From the NCBI GenBank assembly GCA_963716925.1, contig CAVQUX010000010.1, positions 1,488,001-1,552,000 of the forward strand: a stretch of DNA of 64,000 bases, written 5' to 3'. This DNA is from DAISKN01 sp963716925. Lineage in GTDB: Bacteria; Acidobacteriota; Vicinamibacteria; Marinacidobacterales; SMYC01. The notes beneath the pieces are model-generated. The model was given only the letters and a program-made list of their open reading frames with translations, was not told where the DNA came from and ran no database searches. A program made the position numbers and the translations under genes. This document shows, piece after piece, positions 44,602 to 52,449 of the stretch. How positions within the stretch are numbered: position 1 is the stretch's first letter; each line of letters opens with the position of its first letter.

Positions 44602-45911
44602 GGTGTCGACTCCTGATTCAAGGCCACTTCCGTCAAGGTCCCGGCGACGAACCAGACGTGGATCTCGGCCGCGTAGACCAGCAGCTCTCCCGTCGCGACC
44701 CCCCGGCGCGCGGCGGTGAGCGCCGCTTCCGAGGTTTGGAGATCGAGAGAGGTCAGCTCCTGGTTCTGGTAGAGCTCGGAGGTCTGCGCATACTCGGCCT
44801 CCGCCGCCCGCAGTTGCTCTTGCGCGAGGGCCAGGTTCGTTCGGGTCGCCTCGAGATCGACGAGCGCGATCCTCACGTCCTCCCGCACCACCCGGCGCGC
44901 TTCATCGAGAACGAGGTTCGCCTGTTTCTCGCGCTCCTCGGCGATCGCCACCCGGGCGCCGATCTCGCCGCCCTGGTAGATGGGGACGCTCGCCCGGATG
45001 GCGGCGAAGCCGTAGCTCTCGCGGGGAAACGTCGTCGCCTGACGCACGTAACCGGCGTCGGCGGTGACCACCGGGTAGTAGGCGCCCCGCTGTTTCTCCA
45101 CCTCGAGCTTCGCGGTCTCGAGCGAGTACTCCGCCTGGCGCACTTCGGGCCGGGCGCGGAACGCCTGGGAGAGCAGCTCGGGTTGCGCCGGCACCAGAGG
45201 TATGGCTCGATCGCCGCCCGCGGGCACCACGAGCTCGAGATCCTCGTCGAGAGCGAGAGCGAGCCGAAGCTCGCTCACCGCCACTTCCCGGGCGCGCTGG
45301 GCCTCGACCACCCGTCTCTCCGCCGCCTTGATGTCGGACTCGGCGCGGAGCACGTCGACCTGGGTGACTTCACCCGCGTCGAAGAGCGCGGTCGCCTGCT
45401 CCCGCCGTCTCTGGGCGAGCTCGAGGTTGCGCCGCTCGATGTCGATGAGCGCTTCCGCCTGGAGCGCGAGGAGAAACTGCTCACTCGCGTCGAGAAGCAC
45501 CTGATCCGAGACGAACCGCACCCCCTCGCGCGCGTAGTCGATTCCGATCTTGGACTGGCGATAGGCCTTGAGGTCGCGCAACCCGGCGAAGATGGGCTGG
45601 GACACGTTGACCCGAATGTCCCAGCTCGTCAGCGGGAGGATGGTGCGGATATCGTCCGGAGGCCCGAAAGTAACCTCGGCGGAGTTGCGGATCACGCTCC
45701 CATTGATCGAGAGGCGCGGGAGCACCGCGGACTTGTAAAGGCGCCTGTTGGCCTCGGCGGCCGGCACCTCGACGCGGGCCCGTGCGAGCGCGAGGTTGCG
45801 ATCGAAGGCGAGCGCCAGGGCTTCCCGCAGGGTCAGTCGACGCGCCGCGGGCGCCGAAGGCTCTTGCGCCGGAGCGAGGGTCATCCACAGGGTGAGGGGA
45901 ATAGCGAACAT
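44598..45911 (-). CDS. TolC-family outer-membrane efflux channel
   Basis: 437 residues from ATG 45911; the start is fixed by TGATG coupling to tetR and by the signal peptide (FAIPLTLWMTLAPAQ). Tandem TolC repeats are seen: LTLREALALAFDRNLALARA in the first and FRARPEVRQAEYSLETAKLEVEKQRGAYYPVV in the second, each with long coiled-coil helices (ELAQRRREQATALFDAGEVTQVDVL, LALAQEQLRAAEAEYAQTSELYQ). It forms the exit duct for the tripartite pump. Confidence 0.93.
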   Translation of the reverse strand: MFAIPLTLWMTLAPAQEPSAPAARRLTLREALALAFDRNLALARARVEVPAAEANRRLYKSAVLPRLSINGSVIRNSAEVTFGPPDDIRTILPLTSWDIRVNVSQPIFAGLRDLKAYRQSKIGIDYAREGVRFVSDQVLLDASEQFLLALQAEALIDIERRNLELAQRRREQATALFDAGEVTQVDVLRAESDIKAAERRVVEAQRAREVAVSELRLALALDEDLELVVPAGGDRAIPLVPAQPELLSQAFRARPEVRQAEYSLETAKLEVEKQRGAYYPVVTADAGYVRQATTFPRESYGFAAIRASVPIYQGGEIGARVAIAEEREKQANLVLDEARRVVREDVRIALVDLEATRTNLALAQEQLRAAEAEYAQTSELYQNQELTSLDLQTSEAALTAARRGVATGELLVYAAEIHVWFVAGTLTEVALNQESTP

Positions 45912-46525
45912 CAGGTTCCTTTCGCAGCGAGTCCGTGGAGGAGGACGTCGGCCATCCACGCGACGTCGGCTTCCGCGTCGGGAGGCTGGTCCTCGGTGAG
46001 CCGGCGAAGCATCAACGCCACTGCGCTCTCGGAGACGAAGAGCGCGAGCCTCGCCGGGTCGCACGGTCGCACTTCACCATGGTCCATCGCTTCCGCCAGC
46101 ATAGCTTCCAGCCTCGCGAGGTGCCGGGAGTACCGGGGATGGCACATCCTCTGTCGACGAGCGCTCTGGTGAACCGCGTCCGGGGGATGCTTGAGAGCGA
46201 TATAGATCCGGAAGAACTCCCGGTGCTCGTCGAAGAAATCGATCTCGCTCCGGATGAGCGCCAGGAGCCTTCCGGCGAAGTTCGAGATCGTCGGAAGCGT
46301 CGAGGACAGCTTCGCCTCGAGCCTCGAAAAAGCGTAATCCGCGGCCCGTTCCAGGAGATCCTCTCGGTCGCGGAAGTAGAGGTACAGGGTGCCCTTCGCC
46401 ACTCCCGCCTCATCGGCGATCTCCTGCATGGTCGCCCCGTTCAGGCCTTTGCGCGAGATGACCCGGAGCGCCGCGGCCTGGACTTCCTGGACGCGAAGGT
46501 CGGAGAGGAGCTTGGAGCGAGCCAT
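45911..46525 (-). CDS. TetR-family repressor of the efflux operon
   Basis: 204 residues. The N-terminal helix-turn-helix reads VQAAALRVISRKGLNGATMQEIADEAGVAKGTLYLYFRDREDLL, a model TetR domain. The C-terminal ligand-binding half is less conserved, with FFDEHREFFRIYIAL as in AcrR/TtgR-like proteins. It is first in the operon, and its stop overlaps the channel start (TGATG). Two matching palindromes upstream suggest autorepression relieved by pump substrates. Confidence 0.94.
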   Translation of the reverse strand: MARSKLLSDLRVQEVQAAALRVISRKGLNGATMQEIADEAGVAKGTLYLYFRDREDLLERAADYAFSRLEAKLSSTLPTISNFAGRLLALIRSEIDFFDEHREFFRIYIALKHPPDAVHQSARRQRMCHPRYSRHLARLEAMLAEAMDHGEVRPCDPARLALFVSESAVALMLRRLTEDQPPDAEADVAWMADVLLHGLAAKGT

Positions 46526-46538
46526 GGGTTCGAACGAA

Positions 46539-46583
46539 TGACCCCAAAGTCAGAATTATGACCGTCGGGTCAGTCCCCGTCAG
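46539..46583 (-). promoter_or_regulatory. Efflux operon promoter with two TetR operators
   Basis: Read on the minus strand, CTGACG (plus 46583-46578) and CATAAT (plus 46560-46555) are spaced 17 nt, a near-consensus promoter. Two 14-bp palindromes of the form TGAC-N6-GTCA lie at 46559-46572 (TGACCGTCGGGTCA) and 46539-46552 (TGACCCCAAAGTCA). The first fills the -35/-10 spacer and the second covers the start-site region. Their centres are 20 bp apart, two DNA turns, so two repressor dimers could sit on one face. Confidence 0.75.
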
Positions 46584-46719
46584 TATTGGCACGCGGGGAG
46601 CGCGCCGTCAAGCCTTTCTAGATTTTCCGCGAAGTCTTCAATCCGCGGCCTCGAGCCCCGTCGCGTCTCCGTTGGGCGCGGGGGCGGGCGACTGTGATAG
46701 ATACGGTCTCGAGCTACCG

Positions 46720-47172
46720 ATGCGACGCCTGCGACTGGTTTTCCCTTCCGAGAGCGTGACCGCCCTCGCCGAGCTTCTCGAGAACGAAGCGCCTCGCACC
46801 TGCGCGGCGATCTGGGAATCGCTGCCGTTCGAGGGGGAGCTGATTCACGCGATGTGGTCGGGTCCCGAGACCTACCTGCCCATCGACCCTTCCCTCCGAA
46901 TCGATCCCGAGCACCAGACGACCCGCCCGCTTCCCGGCGAGATCGGCTTCTATTCGATCGACGGCGGGATTCTCATCGACTGGCCCGACGACATGGCCGA
47001 GCTCGCGTTCTTCTACGGCCGGGGCGCGCGGCCGAGCATGCCGGATGGCCCGGTCGCGATGAACGTGTTCGCGCGCATCGTCGAGAACCTCGAGGGGTTC
47101 CAAAACGTCTGCGCCTGGATCCACAAAGGAGGGGTGAAGCGCCTGCGGGTGGAGCGAGAGTCGCCGTCCTGA
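46720..47172 (+). CDS. DUF3830 (cyclophilin-like) protein
   Basis: 150 residues from ATG 46720. The family pattern is clear: SVTALAELLENEAPRTCAAI, LPFEGELIHAMWSGPETYLP, and IGFYSIDGGILIDWPDDMAELAFFYGR. This resembles the small cyclophilin-fold barrel and is often found near acetamidase/formamidase or amino-acid racemase genes, none of which are here. No signal peptide. Its biochemical role is unknown. Confidence 0.85.
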   Translation: MRRLRLVFPSESVTALAELLENEAPRTCAAIWESLPFEGELIHAMWSGPETYLPIDPSLRIDPEHQTTRPLPGEIGFYSIDGGILIDWPDDMAELAFFYGRGARPSMPDGPVAMNVFARIVENLEGFQNVCAWIHKGGVKRLRVERESPS

Positions 47173-47230
47173 GAGGCTTGCGCTAATTGGCACGGCCTCA
47201 AGAGCGTTCGCGAAGAGCCTCTCCGTTCGC

Positions 47231-47318
47231 GCGTGCGCATCCGGTCGCCCACCGCGACGACGGGGATGGCGACGCCGACGAGCACCACCAGGTCCCGGAG
47301 AATTCCGACGTCGCGCAC
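47231..47318 (-). pseudogene. Possible N-terminal remnant of a cation:proton antiporter
   Basis: A minus-strand frame from GTG 47318 reads DVGILRDLVVLVGVAIPVVA then VGDRMR, which looks like the first membrane helix of CPA2-type antiporters (Leu-Arg-Asp-Leu followed by a hydrophobic run and a basic end). The frame then becomes arginine/serine-rich and no antiporter body follows. The evidence is short and could be chance. Confidence 0.3.
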
Positions 47319-47341
47319 CGCGTCTTTCGCCTCCGCGCCAC

Positions 47342-47347
47342 TATAAT
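47342..47347 (+). promoter_or_regulatory. Consensus -10 box of the copper ATPase gene
   Basis: TATAAT, exact consensus, ends 9 nt before ATG 47357. The mRNA would start about 2-3 nt before the ATG or at it, so it is leaderless or nearly so; no ribosome site is present. A -35 is not evident, and a regulator of the MerR/CopY kind is not encoded next to it. Confidence 0.5.
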
Positions 47348-47356
47348 CAAGGGCCG

Positions 47357-49849
47357 ATGCGTCATCATCCCAAAACGATCCCGTCCGGAGACGCGAACGT
47401 CGTCGACCCGGTATGCGGGATGAAGGTGTCGCCCGCGACGGCGGCGGGGCATCACCAGCACGAAGGCACGACGTACTACTTCTGCGGCGAAGGCTGCCTC
47501 GAGCGGTTCCGCAGAGCTCCTGAGAAATACGTCGCCCAGGAGGAGCAATCCCATCTCGACCCGGTCTGCGGCATGACCGTCTCCCCCGCGACGGCCGCGG
47601 GGCAGCACGAGCACGAAGGAACGACGTACTACTTCTGCGGCAAAGGCTGCCTCGAGCGGTTCCGGGCCGATCCCGGGAAGTACCTGAAGCCGACACCCCC
47701 GATCGAGCCGACCGCGGCGGCGTCCGGAGTCGAGTGGACCTGCCCCATGCACCCGGAGATCGTGCGGCAGGGCCCGGGGAGCTGTCCCCTCTGCGGCATG
47801 GCGCTCGAGCCGCGCGCCCTGACTCTCGAGACCCTCGAGGAAGAGAACCCCGAGCTTCGCGACATGTCTCGACGGTTCTTCTGGTCGGCGGCCCTGACCG
47901 CGCCGATCATCGCTCTCATGATCTCCGAGATGCTGCCGGAGAAACCTCTGCAGCGGCTTCTCGGGCCGGGCGCGTCCTGGGTCCAGTTCCTGCTGGCGAC
48001 GCCGGTCGTGCTCTGGGGCGGATATCCGTTCTTCGAGCGCGGATATCGCTCCCTCGTGAACAGAAGCCTCAACATGTTCACCCTCATCGCCCTCGGGACC
48101 GGCGCCGCTTACGGGTACAGCGTCGCCGCGACGCTCTTCCCCGGGCTCTTCCCCGACTCGTTCCGCGATCATCACACCGGTGCGCTCGCGGTCTACTTCG
48201 AGCCGGCGGCGGTCATCGTGACCCTCGTGCTCCTCGGGCAGGTGCTCGAGCTCCGCGCGAGGAGCGAGACGTCGAGCGCCCTCCGCGCGCTCCTCTCACT
48301 CGCTCCCAAGACCGCCCGTCGGGTCCGTCCCGACGGAAGCGAGGAGGACGTGCCGCTCGAGCGCGTCATCGTGTCCGACCGTCTTCGCGTTCGACCGGGG
48401 GAGAGAGTCCCCGTCGACGGCGTCGTCGAGGAAGGGGAGAGCGCGGTCGACGAGTCGACGTTGACCGGCGAGCCCATCCCCGTCGAGAAGGGTCCGGGGA
48501 GCCGCGTCGCTTCGGGCACGGTCAACGCGACGGGAACTTTCGTGATGAGAGCGGAGCGCGTCGGGAGCGATACGCTCCTCGCGTCGATCGTGCGGCTCGT
48601 GGCCGAGGCCCAGCGCTCGCGCGCCCCCATCCAGAGGCTCGCGGACAAGGTCTCGGCGTGGTTCGTTCCCGCGGTGATCGCGGTCGCGCTCGCGGCCGCC
48701 ATCGTCTGGGGCCTCTTCGGTCCGGAGCCGCGCCTCGCCCACGCGCTGGTGAACGCGGTCGCCGTTCTCATCATCGCCTGTCCCTGCGCCCTCGGCCTGG
48801 CGACGCCGATGTCGGTCATGGTGGCGACCGGCCGCGGAGCGCAGGCGGGAGTCCTGGTGCGGAGCGCCGCGGCCCTCGAAGTCCTGGAGAAGGTCGAAGT
48901 GCTCGTGGTCGACAAGACGGGAACCTTGACCGAGGGCAAACCGAGGCTCTCGAAAGTCGAGCCTCTCCCGGGAGTCGATTCGGCGGAGATCCTCGAGCTC
49001 GCTGCCAGCCTCGAGCGGGGAAGCGAGCATCCTCTCGCCCGGGCGATCGTCGACGGCGCCGAAGCGCGGGGGCGCCGACTCGCGCCTCCGTCCGATTTCC
49101 GGTCGATTACCGGCAAGGGCGTCCTCGCGACGGTGAAGGGCCGAAAAATCGCCGTCGGAAACGAGAAGCTCTTCGAGGAGATCGGGATCGACCGGGGTCC
49201 TCTCTCCGGCAAGGCCGAGGCTCTCCGCGGCGAAGGCGAGACCGTGGTTTTCGTCGCCGTCGACGGCGAGCCCGCGGGCCTTCTTACGGTCACGGACCCC
49301 GTCCGCCCGACCACCCCGGAGGCGATTCGTCTCCTCCGCCTCGAGGGTTTGGACCTGGTCATGCTGACCGGCGACAACCGAATCACCGCCTTCGCGGTCG
49401 CCCGGAAGCTCGGCATCGAGAGGGTCGAGGCCGATGTCCTTCCCACGGACAAGGCGGCGCACATCGAACGGCTGCAGCGCGAGGGCCGCAAAGTGGCCAT
49501 GGCGGGAGACGGAGTCAACGATGCCCCCGCCCTGGCCCGCGCCGATGTCGGCATCGCGATGGGAACCGGCACCGACGTGGCCATCGAGAGCGCCGACGTG
49601 GTTCTGGTGAAGGGCGACCTTCGCGGCATCGTCCGCGCGCGCCGCCTCTCCCGCGGGACGATGCGGAACATCCGGCAGAACCTGTTCTTCGCCTTCGTCT
49701 ACAACACGCTGGGGGTACCCCTGGCCGCGGGGGTCCTCTATCCCTTCTTCGGCCTGCTCTTGAGCCCGATGATCGCGAGCGCCGCCATGACGGTGAGCTC
49801 GGTCTCGGTCATCGTCAACGCTCTGCGGTTGCGAAAACTCGAGTTGTGA
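47357..49849 (+). CDS. copA: Copper-translocating P1B-type ATPase with two YHS domains
   Basis: 830 residues. Order: YHS domain 1 (VDPVCGMKVSPATAAG, about 15-58), YHS domain 2 (LDPVCGMTVSPATAAG, about 66-110), a heavy-metal-binding domain (WTCPMHPE ... CPLCGMAL, about 126-152), then the ATPase. Key motifs are STLTGEPIP, the TM6 metal site CPCALG, DKTGTLTEG (phosphorylated Asp), HP in SEHPLAR, GDGVNDAPAL, YN in FVYNTLGVPL and MTVSSVSVIVNALR, all of the Cu+ (P1B-1) class. It would export Cu+ (possibly Ag+) from the cytoplasm. The two YHS copies are almost the same in DNA, so they are a recent tandem duplication. Confidence 0.95.
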   Translation: MRHHPKTIPSGDANVVDPVCGMKVSPATAAGHHQHEGTTYYFCGEGCLERFRRAPEKYVAQEEQSHLDPVCGMTVSPATAAGQHEHEGTTYYFCGKGCLERFRADPGKYLKPTPPIEPTAAASGVEWTCPMHPEIVRQGPGSCPLCGMALEPRALTLETLEEENPELRDMSRRFFWSAALTAPIIALMISEMLPEKPLQRLLGPGASWVQFLLATPVVLWGGYPFFERGYRSLVNRSLNMFTLIALGTGAAYGYSVAATLFPGLFPDSFRDHHTGALAVYFEPAAVIVTLVLLGQVLELRARSETSSALRALLSLAPKTARRVRPDGSEEDVPLERVIVSDRLRVRPGERVPVDGVVEEGESAVDESTLTGEPIPVEKGPGSRVASGTVNATGTFVMRAERVGSDTLLASIVRLVAEAQRSRAPIQRLADKVSAWFVPAVIAVALAAAIVWGLFGPEPRLAHALVNAVAVLIIACPCALGLATPMSVMVATGRGAQAGVLVRSAAALEVLEKVEVLVVDKTGTLTEGKPRLSKVEPLPGVDSAEILELAASLERGSEHPLARAIVDGAEARGRRLAPPSDFRSITGKGVLATVKGRKIAVGNEKLFEEIGIDRGPLSGKAEALRGEGETVVFVAVDGEPAGLLTVTDPVRPTTPEAIRLLRLEGLDLVMLTGDNRITAFAVARKLGIERVEADVLPTDKAAHIERLQREGRKVAMAGDGVNDAPALARADVGIAMGTGTDVAIESADVVLVKGDLRGIVRARRLSRGTMRNIRQNLFFAFVYNTLGVPLAAGVLYPFFGLLLSPMIASAAMTVSSVSVIVNALRLRKLEL

Positions 49850-49881
49850 CATAGCGTTGGATCCGCCGCCGAGGAGGAAAC

Positions 49882-50409
49882 ATGAAGGATGCCGTTCTCC
49901 CGATGGTATTCGCCGTTCTCGCCTCCGGATGCGCTTCGAAAGGTCTCGACGAGGAGCGCCCCGGGGCCCCGCCTCAGGAGTGGACGAACGTCGAGAAGCT
50001 CCCCGTGGGGACCGCGATTCGCGTTACCGAGCATGACGGGGACAAGGCGTACGGCCGCGTTATGGCCGTCACCGATCTGAACCTCACCCTCGAGCTCGAG
50101 GCCGGATCGCAGTCGATCGCGAGGAGCAACGTTCTCCTCATCGAGCGCTTTCCCGCGAGCTTCCCCACGTCCGTTCCCGGCGCCGCCGTCGGCGTCGGAG
50201 CCGCGCTCACCGTCGCGAGCTCGAGCACGCCCGAAACCTACCGAAGGTCGGTGGCCCCGGCCCACGAGACCCTGGACAAAGCGAGCATCCCGCTGCGCGA
50301 CGGATACTACGTCGACGCCCTGAAGCTCGTCGGGGAGACCGCGGAGCGCGTGAAGAAAGCCGTCGAGCAGACCCGGAGAACCGTCGTCGTCTATCGCGCC
50401 CGCGAGTAG
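49882..50409 (+). CDS. Lipoprotein of unknown function
   Basis: 175 residues. GAGGAGGAAAC lies just before ATG 49882. Signal sequence with lipobox (VLASGC then AS). The mature part has a beta segment (NVEKLPVGTAIRVTEHDGDKAYGRVMAVTDLNLTLEL), reminiscent of small SH3/Sm-like barrels, followed by a weakly hydrophobic stretch (GAAVGVGAALTVA) and a helix-rich end. No family recognised. It follows the copper ATPase by 32 nt. Confidence 0.75.
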   Translation: MKDAVLPMVFAVLASGCASKGLDEERPGAPPQEWTNVEKLPVGTAIRVTEHDGDKAYGRVMAVTDLNLTLELEAGSQSIARSNVLLIERFPASFPTSVPGAAVGVGAALTVASSSTPETYRRSVAPAHETLDKASIPLRDGYYVDALKLVGETAERVKKAVEQTRRTVVVYRARE

Positions 50410-50412
50410 GCA

Positions 50413-50807
50413 GTGTTCCCGGCGGCCCACGAGGAAGTTTCGCGGACGCTCTCGTCGATCAACCGGGCGTGGCTGGAGGGGAAGCCCTTCGACCTCGAGG
50501 AACTCTTCGACCCGAACATCGTGATGCTCGTTCCCGGTGGGACCCGGGTCCAGGGCTGGAACCTCCTCGTTCGGAGCTTCGTGGACATGTGCGAGAACGC
50601 GCGGTCCACGGATTCGAGGAGAGCGATCGGCAAATCGACGTCTTCGGCGAAGCCGCGGTCGCGAGCTTCGCGTTCGCGTTGGTGTACGAGCGGGGCGGGG
50701 AGAAGTACCGCTCGACGGGCAGAGACTTCTGGGTCTTCTCCCGGGGCGAGCAGGGCTTCAAGGCGGTTTTTCGAACGATGCTCGACGTGGCCGAGGAGCC
50801 GGTGTAG
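50413..50807 (+). CDS. NTF2/DUF4440-like protein, one frameshift
   Basis: Starts at GTG 50413, 3 nt after the lipoprotein stop. The first half in frame 1 (HEEVSRTLSSINRAWLEGKPFDLEELFDPNIVMLVPG) continues in frame 3 after about 50603 as VHGFEESDRQIDVFGEAAVASF and FALVYERGGEKYRSTGRDFWVF. Together they form the cone-shaped NTF2 fold (SnoaL/DUF4440 type, about 131 residues). The shift lies by a GG pair at 50603-50604 that would read GGG in a continuous frame, so a lost base is likely. Such proteins are small ligand-binding or isomerase-like; function unknown. Confidence 0.75.
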
Positions 50808-50836
50808 AGGACGTGCCTCGTGTTAATCTGAATCGG

Positions 50837-51433
50837 ATGAGCGCGACTCGGCGCCGCAAGGCAGCGAGCTACGCGGATATCCTCGCCTTGCCCGAACATC
50901 TGGTGGGGGAGATCCTCGACGGCGACCTCTTTGCCCTGCCCAGACCTTCCCCGCGGCATGCGCTGGCAGCGTCCGGTTTGGGCGGTGCGCTTTTCGACAC
51001 CTTCGGAAGACCCGGCGGGGGGGCACCTCCTGGAGGCTGGTGGATCCTGGATGAGCCGGAGCTGCACCTGGGCGCCGACATTCTCGTTCCGGATATCGCC
51101 GGATGGCGGCGCGAGAAGATGGCGAGCCTTCCGGAGAAGGCGTTCTTCGAACTGGCACCCGACTGGGCCTGCGAAGTGCTCTCACCCGCGACCGAAGCTA
51201 TCGACCGGGGCCGCAAGATGGAAATCTACGCCCGCGAGGGAGTGAGCTACTTGTGGCTCGTCAACCCAATCCCTCGCACGCTCGAGAGCTATCGGCTGTT
51301 GGAATCCCGGTGGACTCTCCTGGCCACGTTCGTTGGCGACCAGAGGGTTCAGGCGGAGCCTTTCGCGGCTGTCGCTCTCGACATGTCGCGGTGGTGGGTA
51401 CCCGAGGCCGAGTCCGCTCCGGAAGAAGCTTAA
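50837..51433 (+). CDS. Uma2-family (restriction-endonuclease-fold) protein
   Basis: 198 residues from ATG 50837. The Uma2 core is present: YADILALPEHLVGEILDGDL, HLGADILVPDIAGW (catalytic Asp), FFELAPDWACEVLSPAT (E in the D-ExK type site) and DRGRKMEIYAREGVSYLWLV. This is a PD-(D/E)xK nuclease fold common in cyanobacteria and Acidobacteriota-like genomes; its natural target is unknown. A TAATCT hexamer 8 nt before the ATG could drive a nearly leaderless mRNA. The 3' end overlaps the convergent gene by 4 nt. Confidence 0.9.
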   Translation: MSATRRRKAASYADILALPEHLVGEILDGDLFALPRPSPRHALAASGLGGALFDTFGRPGGGAPPGGWWILDEPELHLGADILVPDIAGWRREKMASLPEKAFFELAPDWACEVLSPATEAIDRGRKMEIYAREGVSYLWLVNPIPRTLESYRLLESRWTLLATFVGDQRVQAEPFAAVALDMSRWWVPEAESAPEEA

Positions 51434-52440
51434 GGAGCGTTCTCGAGGTTCGACTTCACCGCCACCAGATAGCTCTCGAGGCCGTCTCGGGCCTTGCTCC
51501 GAATCTGCCCCCCGAGCACCGCGCCGGTGAACCCCGTGAGTCCGTCGCTTCTCGAGCGGTTCGCGATCACCAGGTAGTAGGAGCCGTTCTCGTCCCACTC
51601 CTGCGCCAGGAACTTCAGCTCGATCCCGGTATTGAAGTAGTGCGTGGTGTAGATCATCTTCGAGGCGATGGTGTACTTCACCAGGCCGGGATTCTCGGGG
51701 CGCCAGATCACGACGTGGTTCAGCCGGATGACGGGCTTCAAGCCGAAGTCGACCTTGGACCAGTAGAAGAATTCCTCGCTCCCCGCGAGGTGCGACGCCG
51801 GATAGTCCAGGAGGAAACGGAAGAGCTCCGGGAAATAAACGGGAAGATCGGGATCCTCCATCATCTCTTCGAACTGCTGGCCGACGAGAAGGGGCTTCTT
51901 CTTGTCGTGGAACAATCCCAGGGACTTGTTCCCGCCCTCGCGGTAGCTCTCGAGAAAGTCCACGATCATGCGCCGGGCCAGCCGGTTCGCCCGCTCGGCC
52001 GCGTCCTCCGCCTCCCAGTCGAGGGCCCGAAACGCGTTCATGGTGACTTCACTCATCTTGATCGCGCATTCGCCGGGCCGGCATTCCTGGACGTCCTCGA
52101 TGTCGCCCGGGTCCACGGTGAGCGACGAGACGTCCTCGACCCGGGGAGGCTCGCTGAACCGGCCGATCTGGAGAACGCCGGTGCCCTTCTCGAAGGACAC
52201 GATGTCGCGGAATCGCTCCACGAGCTTCTCGGGCGAGCCCTGAATCTTCACGACGCCCATGAGCCGGGTCTCCGAGGCGACGGGTCCACGGCGGAGCTTC
52301 ACCACCGGCTCTCCCGCCTGGATCGCCTGCCACTCCGCCTCGTCGATCTCGAGCCTTCTCTCGAGAAACTCCCGGAGCGGGGACGCCGGCGGCTGTCCGG
52401 CGAGAAGCGCGGGAAGAAGCGCGAGCCAGAAGCCGGCCAT
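51430..52440 (-). CDS. Secreted START-like protein next to cstA
   Basis: 336 residues. Signal peptide (AGFWLALLPALLAGQPP). The pattern VVKLRRGPVASETRLMGVVKIQGSPEKLVERFRDIVSFEKG followed by strands and a long C-terminal helix (GGQIRSKARDGLESYLVAVK) fits the START/SRPBCC-like fold for hydrophobic ligands. No precise family recognised. It is 9 nt downstream of cstA and almost certainly co-transcribed, so a role alongside peptide or pyruvate uptake is possible but not shown. Confidence 0.75.
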   Translation of the reverse strand: MAGFWLALLPALLAGQPPASPLREFLERRLEIDEAEWQAIQAGEPVVKLRRGPVASETRLMGVVKIQGSPEKLVERFRDIVSFEKGTGVLQIGRFSEPPRVEDVSSLTVDPGDIEDVQECRPGECAIKMSEVTMNAFRALDWEAEDAAERANRLARRMIVDFLESYREGGNKSLGLFHDKKKPLLVGQQFEEMMEDPDLPVYFPELFRFLLDYPASHLAGSEEFFYWSKVDFGLKPVIRLNHVVIWRPENPGLVKYTIASKMIYTTHYFNTGIELKFLAQEWDENGSYYLVIANRSRSDGLTGFTGAVLGGQIRSKARDGLESYLVAVKSNLENAP

Positions 52441-52449
52441 CGCCGCTGA

